A stretch of 64,000 bases of DNA from Vulcanimicrobiota bacterium (GTDB taxonomy: Bacteria; Vulcanimicrobiota; Vulcanimicrobiia; Vulcanimicrobiales; Vulcanimicrobiaceae). Made by a program: the position numbers and the translations under genes. Below, piece after piece: positions 17,193-25,768 of this stretch. Numbering within the stretch: the stretch's first letter is position 1; the number at the start of each line of letters is the position of its first letter. The stretch is taken from NCBI GenBank assembly GCA_003168375.1, contig PMSI01000001.1:1116001-1180000 (forward strand), given 5' to 3'. The notes under the pieces are model-generated. The model had not been told where the DNA came from, did no database searches, and was given only the letters and a program-made list of their open reading frames with translations.

Positions 17193-17307
17193 TGTGCCGC
17201 TGAGACCGAAGTGGCTGCTGGCGCGGTTGCAGGCGGCGTAGCATGGCACCTGATCGCGATCGCGCTCGGGATCGCGCTCGTGCAACGAGGATGAACGGAG
17301 ACAACCG

Positions 17308-17790
17308 ATGCTGATGGTTCCGGCGCTGCTGGCGCTGACGCTGACGAGCCCCGATCTGAAGGACGGCGCGACGGTGCCGAAGGCGTTCGTCTGGAACAAG
17401 AACGGCTGCGCAGGCGACAACCGCACGCCACGACTACGCTGGGATGCGCCGCCGCGCGGGACGCGCGCGTTCGCGCTGACCGTCGTCGACCGCGATGCGC
17501 CGAAACCCGGCGGTTGGGTGCACTGGCTCGCGTTCGACATCCCGGCGAACGCCCGCGCGCTCGGCCGCTTCGAACCGCGCACCGCGGTCGACGGCCGGAA
17601 CGATTTCGGGACGATCGGCTGGGGCGGCCCGTGTCCTCCGCCCGGTCCGGTCCATCACTACACGTTCACGCTCGACGCGCTCGACATCGCGCCGCACTTC
17701 GACGCGCGGACGTCGTACGACGCGTACCGCGCGCGCATCGAGGGACACGTGGTGGGGTCAGCGACGATCGTTCCGATGTACAAGCGATGA
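17308..17790 (+). CDS. YbhB/YbcL family (PEBP) protein
   Basis: This 160-residue protein of normal length for the bacterial PEBP family contains LTSPDLKDGATVP, the GDNRTPRLRWDAPPRGTRAFALTVVDRDAP segment with the conserved DRDAP pocket, WVHWLAFDIPAN, and GPVHHYTFTLDALD. A short hydrophobic N-terminus might be a weak export signal. The MFS gene starts 4 bp after its stop, so the two are an operon. It is only distantly similar to the YbhB protein at 4835-5374. Confidence 0.9.
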   Translation: MLMVPALLALTLTSPDLKDGATVPKAFVWNKNGCAGDNRTPRLRWDAPPRGTRAFALTVVDRDAPKPGGWVHWLAFDIPANARALGRFEPRTAVDGRNDFGTIGWGGPCPPPGPVHHYTFTLDALDIAPHFDARTSYDAYRARIEGHVVGSATIVPMYKR

Positions 17791-17794
17791 TGCG

Positions 17795-19000
17795 ATGACC
17801 CAGCGCTGGCGCGTCCTGGCGCTGATGACGACGGCGCAGGCCGGCGCATCGGTGATGCAGCAGGCGCTGGGCTCGCTCTCGCCGATCCTGGTGGTGGCGT
17901 TCGGGCTCACGAAGGCGCAGCTCGGGTTCGCGTTCACCGCGCTGATGTTCGGCTCGGCGTCGTTCACCGCGACGGCCGGCGTGATGACCGACCGCTGGGG
18001 CGAGCGGCGCATGGTGCTGTATTCGGGGATCGCGATGGCGATCTCGCTGCTCGCGGCAACGCTCTTCCCGAGCTACCCGTGGCTCGTGTTCTGCATCTTC
18101 TTGTTCGGTGCGGCGTACGCCGCGTCGACGCCCGCCGGCGGACGCGCGATCCTGGCGTGGTTCGACCGCGATCGTGGGATCGCGATGGGGATCCGGCAGA
18201 CCGGCGTGCCGGTCGGCGGACTGCTCGGGGCGCTGACGCTGCCGTTCGTCGCGCACGTCGCCGGACTCCGCGGTGCGTTCGTCTACGCCGCCGCCATCAC
18301 GCTCGTCACGACGCTGATCGCGGTCGTGCCCTACCGTGAATCACCCGATACTCGCGCCGGAGATTCTTCGCTGGGCTCGGTGGTGCGAGGGATGCGCACG
18401 CTGGCGCGCGATCCGCGCTTGATCGGCGTGACGCTGACGTGCATGATTCTCTCCGGGATCCAGCAGACGATGAACGCGTTCGTGACCGTCACCGGCGTGA
18501 CGATCGTCGGCGTCTCACCCGCCGTCGCCGCGCTTGCCTTCGCGTGCGCGCAGGGCGCGGCGGTCGCCGGGCGGTTGGGCTGGGGCTTCGTCAGCGACCG
18601 AGTGCTGCACGGCGAACGGCTCGTGCCGCTGGCCGCCATTTGCGTGCTGGCGGCGCTCGCCACGGCTGCGTTGAGCGCGTCGCACGCGGGCGGTGTGGTC
18701 CCGTTGTTCGCGGCGGCGATCGTCCTCGGCTTCAGCGGCGCCGGTTGGAACGGCCTCATGGCGGCGGCGCTGGCGGAGGTCGGCGGCACCGAGCGGGCTG
18801 CAAGTGCGCTGGGGCTCGCGCTCACCGCGATCTTTCTCACCTCCGCGATCGCGCCGACGGCGTTCGGCGCAACGGCCGACCACTCGTCGCTGCGCGTCGC
18901 ATGGCTGGTCGCCTCGGCGCTCGCGCTCGCCGGCGTCGTGCCGGTGCTCTGGCTGCGCACGCACCTGCGCTCGCCCGATCGCAGGTCCGCGGGTCCCTGA
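17795..19000 (+). CDS. MFS transporter
   Basis: This 401-residue inner-membrane protein has about 12 helices. The loop 2-3 motif A is present as GVMTDRWGERRMVL, and the second half has the matching GRLGWGFVSDRVLHGER. The pattern fits small-metabolite or cyanate/oxalate-type MFS carriers (SDRWGxR signature, two bundles) rather than TetA-type efflux, but the substrate cannot be named. ATG 17795 is used because it follows the YbhB stop by 4 bp. Longer upstream frames would overlap that gene. Confidence 0.85.
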   Translation: MTQRWRVLALMTTAQAGASVMQQALGSLSPILVVAFGLTKAQLGFAFTALMFGSASFTATAGVMTDRWGERRMVLYSGIAMAISLLAATLFPSYPWLVFCIFLFGAAYAASTPAGGRAILAWFDRDRGIAMGIRQTGVPVGGLLGALTLPFVAHVAGLRGAFVYAAAITLVTTLIAVVPYRESPDTRAGDSSLGSVVRGMRTLARDPRLIGVTLTCMILSGIQQTMNAFVTVTGVTIVGVSPAVAALAFACAQGAAVAGRLGWGFVSDRVLHGERLVPLAAICVLAALATAALSASHAGGVVPLFAAAIVLGFSGAGWNGLMAAALAEVGGTERAASALGLALTAIFLTSAIAPTAFGATADHSSLRVAWLVASALALAGVVPVLWLRTHLRSPDRRSAGP

Positions 19001-19143
19001 CGGACCATCTGCGCGAGGGATACGTCGCGCTGCCGTGTCACCGGGCTGCCCGCGACAGCGTGCTCGGGATCTCGGCCGGAACGTAGCGGCAGGAGCGCGG
19101 TCGCGGCATGGTGGACGAACCGGGGACGTCGTCCCGTACGATC

Positions 19144-19173
19144 GTCACATGCTGCAGCGTCACATGCTGCAGC
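19144..19173. repeat. Perfect 15-bp tandem direct repeat upstream of a secreted protein gene
   Basis: GTCACATGCTGCAGC occurs twice head to tail, 31 bp before the ATG at 19204. Each unit contains the palindrome CTGCAG. It could be a pair of regulator binding sites or a simple slippage duplication. Confidence 0.7.
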
Positions 19174-19203
19174 GCGTCGTCCGGATCCCGCGGAGCAAAG
19201 AGT

Positions 19204-19713
19204 ATGCGTTTCCGTTTCCTGGTGTTCGCGGTCGCGGCGCTGGCGCTCGCCGCCGCTCCGGCCGGCGCGAAGCCGACCCCCGAACCCGGCGGCGCGAACC
19301 AGGCGCGAGCCGTCGTCGGGACGCTCCACGACGTGCTCTTCAACGGACAGGCGCGGATCAAGAAGATGGTGCTCGCGAAGCCCGACAATTCGCCGGACGA
19401 GTCGTATGCGGACGACGCGAGCACCACCTGGATCGTGTTGCGCGCCCTCATGAGCAACGGCACGCCGCGCGTCCTCGAGATGACGCAGTTCAGCGCCTCG
19501 ATCATCGATACAGACGGTGTCGCCGTCGCCGCGCAGCCGGACAAGGTCCGCCCAGCCGGCATGGTGACGAATATCCCGCCGGGCGGAGCGTGGCACGAGA
19601 CCGTGTTGTTCGCCGTACCCAAGGGCTTCAAGCCCGTCAAGATCGTCTTGGTGAGTGCGAGCGCGCGCTACAAGTCGTTCCGCATCGCGATCGCACCGTC
19701 CGATATGCCGTAG
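19204..19713 (+). CDS. Secreted protein of unknown function
   Basis: This 169-residue protein has a Sec signal peptide (MRFRFLVFAVAALALAAAPAGA, cleavage expected after AGA). The mature part is beta-rich, with VVGTLHDVLFNGQARIKKMVLAKPDNSPDE and a C-terminal YKSFRIAIAPS. No family is recognised. ATG 19204 is preceded by GGAG, and the Tat-type protein gene follows after 3 bp, so the two are probably co-transcribed. Confidence 0.65.
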   Translation: MRFRFLVFAVAALALAAAPAGAKPTPEPGGANQARAVVGTLHDVLFNGQARIKKMVLAKPDNSPDESYADDASTTWIVLRALMSNGTPRVLEMTQFSASIIDTDGVAVAAQPDKVRPAGMVTNIPPGGAWHETVLFAVPKGFKPVKIVLVSASARYKSFRIAIAPSDMP

Positions 19714-19716
19714 CTC

Positions 19717-20863
19717 ATGAACTGGTTCGACGAGCTCTCGGTGGCACTCGCCAAGAAGAGCGTTCCGCGGCGGACCGCGCTAACGAACGTCGCGCGCGTC
19801 GCCGCATCGGCGTTCCTGTTCCCGTGGGCGTCGACGGCAACCGCCGCGCTGGCACAGACGGCACCGCCGCTGAGCCGCGGGTCGGGGTTCCCGGCGAGGC
19901 GGGTGCGTCCGGTTCTCGGCGTGCCGGCGCTTCGTCCGGCGAAGCTGCCGTTGACCACCCGTATCGGGCCGTGTACGCATCGTTTCAACAGCCGCGGGAG
20001 CGCGCTGACGTACAGCACCTCTTCGTCCGCCGGCGGCGGCGCTCTCAGCCTGACGATCGAACAGCAGTCGGTCGTGCAGCGCGGCGCCGGCGGGGGTGCG
20101 ACGCTCTTCGGCGGGACGAGTACGATCACGGTGACGTCCGGCGGCGATCAGGTCGTGCGCATCGCGACAACCCTCCGGCCGACTGCGGCCGGCGCGCCGG
20201 CCAGCGGGAACGTCTCGGTCACGTACGGCCCGCTCGTGCGGGGGTTGAGCAGCGCCTCGCTCACGATCGATCGCGGATCGATCGGCGGGACGGTCGGCGG
20301 CCGAAGGCTCGTCCCGATGTCAGCGCGCCCCGGCGTTGCCCCCGAGCAGGTGCGCTTTGCGGACGCGCGCGCGTTTCCGCGCGTCCAGCTCGACCCGGGT
20401 CTCCGGGACGGCATCGCCGCGCTGTTCGACAGGGCCAAAACTCGGCTGCGGCTCGACGCGGCCGACCTGCTGCGCGCCCGGATCGACCTGCTGCGGCGAA
20501 TCGTGCTGCCCGCCGGGAGCGGTGTGCTCGCCCGACGGCACGTGCGTCACGTGCCCGCCCGGGCAGACCAATTGCGGCGGAACGGCCTGCTGCGCAGCGG
20601 GCAAGGTATGCCACAACGGAAAGTGCTGCGACTTTCTGTGCGGCGACGATTGCTGCATGAGCGGCGAGGTGTGCAATCATCAGAGCGGCACGTGCGGGTA
20701 CGGTGGCATCTGCGACGTGCGGAGCCCGGGGGCATCGTCGCGAGCGAGCTCGCGGCGGGAACCGATGCGATCTCGCGCTCCTCCGGACGGAAGAAAACAG
20801 GTCCGCTTCACGGGCGGGCTGAATCGGGGTCGGTCGGTCCGGCCCAGGTGGCGGAATTGGTAG
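19717..20863 (+). CDS. Tat-exported Cys-rich protein, apparent frameshift
   Basis: The N-terminus has a twin-arginine-type signal (VPRRTALTNVARVAASAFLF ... TAALAQ). About 240 residues follow in frame 1. After AALFDRAK at 20437-20440 (an AAAA run) the sensible sequence continues in the next frame: KLGCGSTRPTCC, CCGESCCPPGAVC, CPPGQTNCGGTACC, CCDFLCGDDCCMSGEVC. This is a dense CC-x(n)-CC domain recalling granulin- or dickkopf-like disulfide knots. Removing one A restores a single reading frame, so this is either a sequencing indel or a true lesion. The frame-2 stop falls inside the tRNA-Leu gene, so the true C-terminus is uncertain. The function is unknown. Confidence 0.55.
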
Positions 20864-20928
20864 ACGCGCTAGTTTCAGGTATTAGTCCTCGCAAGGGGGT
20901 GGAGGTTCGAGTCCTCTCCTGGGCACCA
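20842..20928 (+). tRNA. tRNA-Leu (anticodon CAG)
   Basis: An 87-nt cloverleaf with CCA encoded. The acceptor stem GCCCAGG pairs with CCTGGGC. The D-arm contains AATTGGTAGACGC, the anticodon arm CTAGT-TTCAGGT-ATTAG reads CAG, the variable arm is the long class II type (CCTC-GCAAG-GGGG), and the T-arm is GGAGGTTCGAGTCCTC. It is the attachment site of the island that follows. A second copy of its 3' part lies at 26329-26387. Confidence 0.95.
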
Positions 20929-20932
20929 AGAC
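20874..20932 (+). repeat. Left attachment repeat (inside tRNA-Leu)
   Basis: This is the 3' two-thirds of the intact tRNA-Leu gene, from TTCAGGTATTAGT in the anticodon loop to CACCAAGAC. It matches 26329-26387 except for CC to GA and GG to TC in the variable arm. Integrases of the tyrosine family commonly use tRNA 3' ends in this way. Confidence 0.85.
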
Positions 20933-20935
20933 GAA

Positions 20936-20970
20936 AAGCCCGGCACATCAATGAAAGATGTGCCGGGCTT
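20936..20970 (+). terminator. Terminator downstream of tRNA-Leu
   Basis: AAGCCCGGCACATC pairs with GATGTGCCGGGCTT over a 7-nt loop (14-bp stem), followed by CTT. A shorter version of the same hairpin follows the partial tRNA copy at the far end of the island. Confidence 0.85.
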
Positions 20971-21047
20971 CTTACATCACGGTCCAATCACGCCGCGTCG
21001 GTCCGCTCTCGGGAGCAGTTTCCGGAGCATTCCGCCTCGGCCCCCGT

Positions 21048-21212
21048 CTAGATCGTCAGCGGGCCAGCGAGGGCATCAAAAGCACCGGCCAACGGGGCTT
21101 GGTCCTCGGGGATCGCGGAACTGTATACGTTCAAAGTGATCGCGGGCTTGGAGTGCCCGAGCCGGTGTGAAACGGCTGTCAGCCGAGATTCCACGTGCTC
21201 ATAGGGACCCGG
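21048..21212 (-). pseudogene. Tyrosine recombinase (phage integrase) C-terminal remnant
   Basis: On the minus strand, 54 codons end at a TAG and read HVESRLTAVSHRLGHSKP followed by AITLNVYSSAIPEDQAPLAG. This is the end of a tyrosine recombinase, with the RLGH box (catalytic His) and the catalytic Tyr in NVYS both present. Upstream the frame is closed by a TGA and no N-terminal part is visible. It lies next to the left attachment repeat, where an island integrase is expected. The remainder has been lost, so it cannot function alone. Confidence 0.8.
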
Positions 21213-21482
21213 TCAAATGCGAACGATTTCGGACGTTGTTCGGCATCCCAACAGCGGAGCGTTCGTGGGTAATAACTTACACCGACGTATCATTCGAGGA
21301 TGCTTGACCGCGCGTGGGAGCCCGAAGCGGTAGAAAAAGTCCAAGCGCCTTCGTGCACCAACGTCGTCAGGAAGCCGTCTCTGCCCCGCGAGGGCATATA
21401 CCCGGCAGGGCGGCTTCCGTCCATCCTGGCGCGAATCCACGACCCTATGGGGTCACCTCCCGAGCCAGAGATCATCTACTTC

Positions 21483-21945
21483 ATGGACGAGATCATAAAG
21501 ACGCTACGGCGCGACGATGATCTCGTTGCGGTTCTGCGCGGACAGTTGCACATTGAAGCCTTGCTCTCCAAGGTGCTCCTAACAAAGTACCCGGGCGCGA
21601 TTGAACTTCTGGATCACGTCGGCTACTTCGACAAGATCAGGCTCGCGCGCAAAGCGAACCTCATCAACGCAGAAATGCGCCGCGCGCTCCACGCGCTCGG
21701 TGAACTGCGCAACTCCTTCGCGCATCTTCCCGTGAAGCACATGATCACGAAGGAAGACGAAGAGACGTTCCTTGCAGAGATGCCTGAGACAGTCCGCGAG
21801 GGGCGCAAAGACGTTTGTAGTGCGCGGCGGTGGGTTCGCCGGAATCCCGACCGAGATCGGGCAACCGACGCGCACCGCCATCGGCATGATCTATCTGTTC
21901 ATCGCGGCCGAAAACCCGGGTTACCTGGACGTGCCTTGGACATAG
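21483..21945 (+). CDS. HEPN-type nuclease-like protein, apparent frameshift near the C-terminus
   Basis: From ATG 21483 the protein (MDEIIKTLRRDDDLVAVLRG ... ALHALGELRNSFAHLPVKH) is helical. It carries RNSFAH, the R-x4-H motif that defines the RNase site of HEPN domains, which are common in toxin-antitoxin and defence systems. After MPETVREG the original frame degenerates into Arg-rich sequence. Shifting by one base at the GGGG near 21800 gives a sensible ending (KTFVVRGGGFAGIPTEIGQP ... PGYLDVPWT) with a TAG at 21943-21945. It may be a sequencing indel or a real mutation. Location in the island supports a defence role, which is inferred. Confidence 0.5.
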
Positions 21946-22100
21946 ACATGCTTCGCCCGCGGATCCGAATGGAACGATTGTCCCCGCAATGAAGCGGATA
22001 ATAACCGAATCTAAGGATGAAGCCTAAGAGGGACCGCCGCATCGCAAGACAGGCGCTTCAGCGACCGTATTTCACCAACATGGCCCTTCGCGCGCCAAGA

Positions 22101-22745
22101 TTAGGAATAGTACGCTCGACGTATTCGCGCGCCGTCCGCATGAAACTTCTCCAATGTCCCACGGGCCGACGTGTGGTAGGCCGCGAGTACCTTTGTTGGG
22201 TGTCCACCGATGATTCGATGTTCCGCCTCACCACGATTGAACTTGAGATGGCCTGCGGCATCTCCTCCGAGCGCGACGATCACCTTTGGTTTCATCGCGA
22301 AGACGCAATCCTCGAACACGCGCCGAAACTCAAGAGCCTTGCAAATCTGCGGCGGAAATGAGTAACACGGGTCTGGATTACCATCGTCATCCCGGCTATC
22401 CATAACTCCGTGACAATAGTTCGTAAACCAAAACGTAGCGAGCGGAATTCCTGAGGCCGGGACGAGAATGTTTCGCATTCGCTTCCATGTTGGGGACTTA
22501 GGGGCGTAGTTCAAATCGTCCCGGTATGTGCTCCACCCGCCGAGGCAGTCGAAGTTGTTCGCGACGATCATGACGCCCCCGGACGGGAACTGCTCGCCGC
22601 TATAACCCCGTTGTCCTGGGAAAAATTCTAATGCTTCATGGCCCATCGGAAAAATTGGCGTCACGGCCGAAGCAAGGTGCCACGGCACGGAGCGGAGAGC
22701 CGCGAGGGCTCCGGCGTAACCTAACGTCCTTACCGGCCGAGGCAT
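22101..22745 (-). CDS. Uracil-DNA-glycosylase-superfamily-like protein
   Basis: This 214-residue protein shows GVMIVANNFDCLGGW at the place of the UDG motif A region. It has the central strand FAMKPKVIVALGGDAAGHL typical of the superfamily (KPKVIVxLGxxA) and a later AAYHTSARG where UDGs have a His-containing motif B. These support a UDG-like fold, but the catalytic Asp/Asn of motif A is not the classical one. Activity on uracil is therefore uncertain. GC is lower than in the chromosome, in line with the island. It stands between the HEPN-type and HEAT-repeat genes. Confidence 0.5.
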   Translation of the reverse strand: MPRPVRTLGYAGALAALRSVPWHLASAVTPIFPMGHEALEFFPGQRGYSGEQFPSGGVMIVANNFDCLGGWSTYRDDLNYAPKSPTWKRMRNILVPASGIPLATFWFTNYCHGVMDSRDDDGNPDPCYSFPPQICKALEFRRVFEDCVFAMKPKVIVALGGDAAGHLKFNRGEAEHRIIGGHPTKVLAAYHTSARGTLEKFHADGARIRRAYYS

Positions 22746-22898
22746 GTTGACCGCCGAACCGGCTTCATTGTATGCGGGGTGTCACGTCTATCCGCATCCA
22801 CGATGACAAGCGTGGATTTGACGACGGCAACTAGACTCTGAAAATTGAACCAGAGTCCAACGGGCGAAAATATCATGTGAATAGCGCGGAACCGAAAC

Positions 22899-23177
22899 CT
22901 ACGAAGGTGTCGGAATGCCTAACACCTGTGCGGCCGTCTCGCGGACTTCATAAGCCCGGTCTTTGAGGCACCCCTGAGCCGCCGTGCAAGCGCGGGAAGC
23001 ATCAATTTTCGCTATTGCACGTAGAGAGGCACTACGCACATGATGTGTTCTCGACTTCAGAGCGTACTCTAGCGCGTCAAGCGCAGGCGTTCCACGTTGC
23101 ACAAGAGACTCGGCAAGTGCATCACATGCTGGCCAGTGTGACTTCTTTAGCGCATCGGCCTCTGCTTGATACTGCAT
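22899..23177 (-). CDS. Small HEAT-repeat protein
   Basis: This 92-residue protein is made mostly of two or three HEAT-like helical hairpins: TPALDALEYALKSRTHHVRSASLRAIAKID and CLKDRAYEVRETAAQVLG. These resemble PBS-lyase/HEAT units that act as protein-binding scaffolds. It starts 1 bp after the methyltransferase stop, so it is the third gene of the restriction-modification operon. No enzymatic motif is present. Its role next to a type II system is unknown. Confidence 0.6.
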   Translation of the reverse strand: MQYQAEADALKKSHWPACDALAESLVQRGTPALDALEYALKSRTHHVRSASLRAIAKIDASRACTAAQGCLKDRAYEVRETAAQVLGIPTPS

Positions 23178-23178
23178 C

Positions 23179-24657
23179 TTAGGGGTCAGCCTTTCTTAAC
23201 AGAGTACCGCCCAGGTTCGCTCTCGACCAATCGACGCGGTTGAGGACCTGCGCTTTGATCGCACGCTTCTCGTCTCGGAACATCAGTGAACCAAGGAGGG
23301 CGAGTACGGGCCACGACGTTAGAGATTCATAGGCGATATTCGCCTCCTGATATGAATCGAAGCCCATGAAGTACACCGTATCATCGAACACAACCGGTTT
23401 ACCTTTGCACGGGCCTACCATCTGAAATGACAACTGCTTATGAAGCGCTGAAACCGCAATCTTCCACGGCTTAAAGGTGTAATCGCCGACGCCAAACACG
23501 GAAAAACGCGGATTGGTCCGGTAGATCGAACTCTTACGGTCACCAAGCGAAGTACGATGTGCCGACAGGTATGCCCATGTCTTGGGAGCACAATACTCGA
23601 TCTCTGCCGTCGGTGCGCCGACGGACCGCTGGGGGACAATCATGTATCGGCTTATGTTTGATACTCTGCCGTGATTTAAATCCGTCCCCTTGACCATTGG
23701 GTATAAGTAGGTGTCTTCAATATCCGCGGGTTCGCCTTGCATGTTGACCATGACGCCGTCACGATCTTGAATCTCCATCACTTGCACAGCGTCGTGTTTG
23801 ACACCTGAACGCCAGCGTACCGGACTGTTCCCTATCAGATGCACATTCGCGTCAAACGTCGGAATGTCGGATACCGGCAGTCCTAGCCGCGATCCCATTG
23901 TCGTCCCGGACGTCTCGCCGAGGTCGCCATATACCGTGTAGTCGTAGGCGTGAGGTGCGCTGGATGAGAACCGCATGATGAGTAAGCATGCATCGACGGA
24001 AGCGCCAAAATGTCGCATGGCATCTATGCGAGTCAGGGATGCGTCCGCGAGCGGAGCATGCTTGCGCTCCGCATGCGCGATCACTTTGCGCGCAACTGCG
24101 GACTTGCATAGCATTGCCAGGGTGGAATCTCTCGTCGCGAGCCAGCCGATTACATCCAACAACATCCATTCGGAAATGTCAAAATTGGCCTTGCCGGTGA
24201 TCGCGTCGATGCCTGGTAATTTTAGAAAGTTCGATTTTGACGGCAGATTCGTTCCGCCAATTTCTCCCTGCGTCGAGTTTGTAACCCACGGAAAATTGCC
24301 CAGGACGAGTACGTGTCCGCTGTGGCGTTGTAGTTCTGCGGCCCAATCGGTCTGAAAGTAGTCGCGCAGTTGTAGATCGATGCGTTCCGACCTGGGTAGC
24401 GCGTGAAGAGCATTATTTAGGTGCGTAACGTATTCCCGATTGATTTCCGCGGCAATGATATTCCTGGCAAAGGGGAACGTCTTTGCCGCCGCCGCGACGA
24501 ATGTGCCGAGGCCGCAGGAAGGTTCGATGATTAAGTCGGGCCATGTCCCGTTTGACGCCAGGTGCTGACACACGGCGAGTGCCAGTGCATAGGGTGTCTG
24601 GAAGTCACCAAACTCGATGCGCTCAGTCGCTTGCCGCACGATATATCGATTCGACAC
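23179..24657 (-). CDS. Type II N6-adenine DNA methyltransferase
   Basis: This is a 492-residue methyltransferase. Motif X is FGDFQTP near residue 17-23, the SAM motif I is EPSCGLGTF (about 44-52), and the catalytic motif IV is GNFPWVT, a variant of (N/D)PP(Y/F/W) typical of adenine methylases. A long target-recognition region follows. The neighbouring endonuclease gene overlaps its start by about 35 bp, so the pair is a classic type II restriction-modification unit. The methylase should protect host DNA at the same site. The recognition sequence cannot be read from the protein. The gene is clearly lower in GC than the chromosome. Confidence 0.88.
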   Translation of the reverse strand: MSNRYIVRQATERIEFGDFQTPYALALAVCQHLASNGTWPDLIIEPSCGLGTFVAAAAKTFPFARNIIAAEINREYVTHLNNALHALPRSERIDLQLRDYFQTDWAAELQRHSGHVLVLGNFPWVTNSTQGEIGGTNLPSKSNFLKLPGIDAITGKANFDISEWMLLDVIGWLATRDSTLAMLCKSAVARKVIAHAERKHAPLADASLTRIDAMRHFGASVDACLLIMRFSSSAPHAYDYTVYGDLGETSGTTMGSRLGLPVSDIPTFDANVHLIGNSPVRWRSGVKHDAVQVMEIQDRDGVMVNMQGEPADIEDTYLYPMVKGTDLNHGRVSNISRYMIVPQRSVGAPTAEIEYCAPKTWAYLSAHRTSLGDRKSSIYRTNPRFSVFGVGDYTFKPWKIAVSALHKQLSFQMVGPCKGKPVVFDDTVYFMGFDSYQEANIAYESLTSWPVLALLGSLMFRDEKRAIKAQVLNRVDWSRANLGGTLLRKADP

Positions 24658-25297
24658 CCGGCACAGTTCCTGCTAGGGTGATGAGACGTCCGTATTGGAG
24701 CCGCCACTGTGGAGCATTCGTCATGGTCAGGTAGCCCTGCGGAGGCTTTTCGTTCAAGATTCGCTCAGCAAGCAGAGCCGCTTTGATTTCATCGACGGGC
24801 AGGTTCTTCTCCAACATAAAGCCCATCAGGTCCTCGGCGTTTCCGTCGTGCTCCAGAATCTCGCGGATGCCGCGTGTCATCTGATAGTCGCCTGTCTGCT
24901 CTTTCTCGACATATGTCACATTGATTATTCTTAATGTAGCGGTACGGTGTGCAGGGTCGTCCGTCTTACCGTAAACGAATATGAGGAGCGCATAGCCCAG
25001 TCCATAAATCTTTTGGCTTGCGTCTTTAAACGGAGATGATGATTGCGGTTGACGTCTGCTTGTAGTCTTAACGTCAACGCCGACGGTCGGGAAGTCAATC
25101 CCGCTTGCCGAGTTCCCTTCAACGAACTCGTACCGTGCTTTTAGGTACGCGCGAAACTTCTGTTCAAGGTACGTTCCAATTGTCTTTCCGTTGTCGACGC
25201 CGTACAGCGTTGGTTCGGTATGCGAGCCTTCCGCGATAGCGAACGTCCGGGCTTCATCGCGTAGGATGTCAACACTGAGGGTTGGGAGCGGCATCAT
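24623..25297 (-). CDS. Type II restriction endonuclease (PD-(D/E)xK)
   Basis: This is a 224-residue protein directly upstream of and overlapping the methyltransferase. The core GNSASGIDFPTVGVDVKTTS gives Asp, then eight residues later D-V-K, the arrangement of a PD-(D/E)xK nuclease with FPTVGVD on the catalytic strand. Such stand-alone endonucleases next to an N6A methylase are typical of type II systems. I do not recognise the exact subtype. The ATG at 25297 is followed by MPLPTLSVDILRDEARTF. The site specificity and whether it is still active are unknown. Confidence 0.8.
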   Translation of the reverse strand: MMPLPTLSVDILRDEARTFAIAEGSHTEPTLYGVDNGKTIGTYLEQKFRAYLKARYEFVEGNSASGIDFPTVGVDVKTTSRRQPQSSSPFKDASQKIYGLGYALLIFVYGKTDDPAHRTATLRIINVTYVEKEQTGDYQMTRGIREILEHDGNAEDLMGFMLEKNLPVDEIKAALLAERILNEKPPQGYLTMTNAPQWRLQYGRLITLAGTVPGVESIYRAASD

Positions 25298-25330
25298 ATA
25301 TTCCTCACGCCAGCCGAGTCGCGAAGCGCG

Positions 25331-25768
25331 CTACCACGTGCCCGCCCGCTTCCCAGCCGCGATGATCGTGTCGTAGTCCGGCATAGGGATTCTTCGTGGC
25401 GTGCGCCGGAAGGAGCCGCCCCAATATTTCTTGTTAGAAACGAACGTAAGGGAATCAACCAGGTCACCAAGGGCCAGCGGTTTCGCGGCCCGCTGTACGT
25501 TGCTCAAATGCAATGTATATCGCAAGAACGGCGCTTGGTATCCCAAGGCGACGGAGACATCTCTAGGTGTCGCTGTAGTGATCTCGCGGACCTTAGCGTG
25601 ACCGATGATCCCGTGGCCGTTCCTATAAAACAAAGTAGGCGTCCCGGTCAAAGCCCTTGGATTGAGCGTAGTAAACCACAGACCTTCGCCCAGGAGGGCG
25701 TCGGCGATCCGTTCGCTTCGGTCAACGGTCCCGTCGGGGCGGGCAAGGTCGCCGAATGCGAGGAGCAT
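25331..25768 (-). CDS. Small protein, probable PUA-like (EVE/ASCH-type) domain
   Basis: This 145-residue protein lies just upstream of the endonuclease gene. The middle, LLGEGLWFTTLNPRALTGTPTLFYRNGHGIIGHAKVREIT, has the pattern of a small beta-barrel with an internal GxGIIGHAKV strand, as in EVE/ASCH domains that read modified bases. That fold assignment is by pattern only. A start at GTG about nine codons earlier is also possible. It may recognise methylated DNA or RNA as part of the same defence module. Confidence 0.45.
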   Translation of the reverse strand: MLLAFGDLARPDGTVDRSERIADALLGEGLWFTTLNPRALTGTPTLFYRNGHGIIGHAKVREITTATPRDVSVALGYQAPFLRYTLHLSNVQRAAKPLALGDLVDSLTFVSNKKYWGGSFRRTPRRIPMPDYDTIIAAGKRAGTW

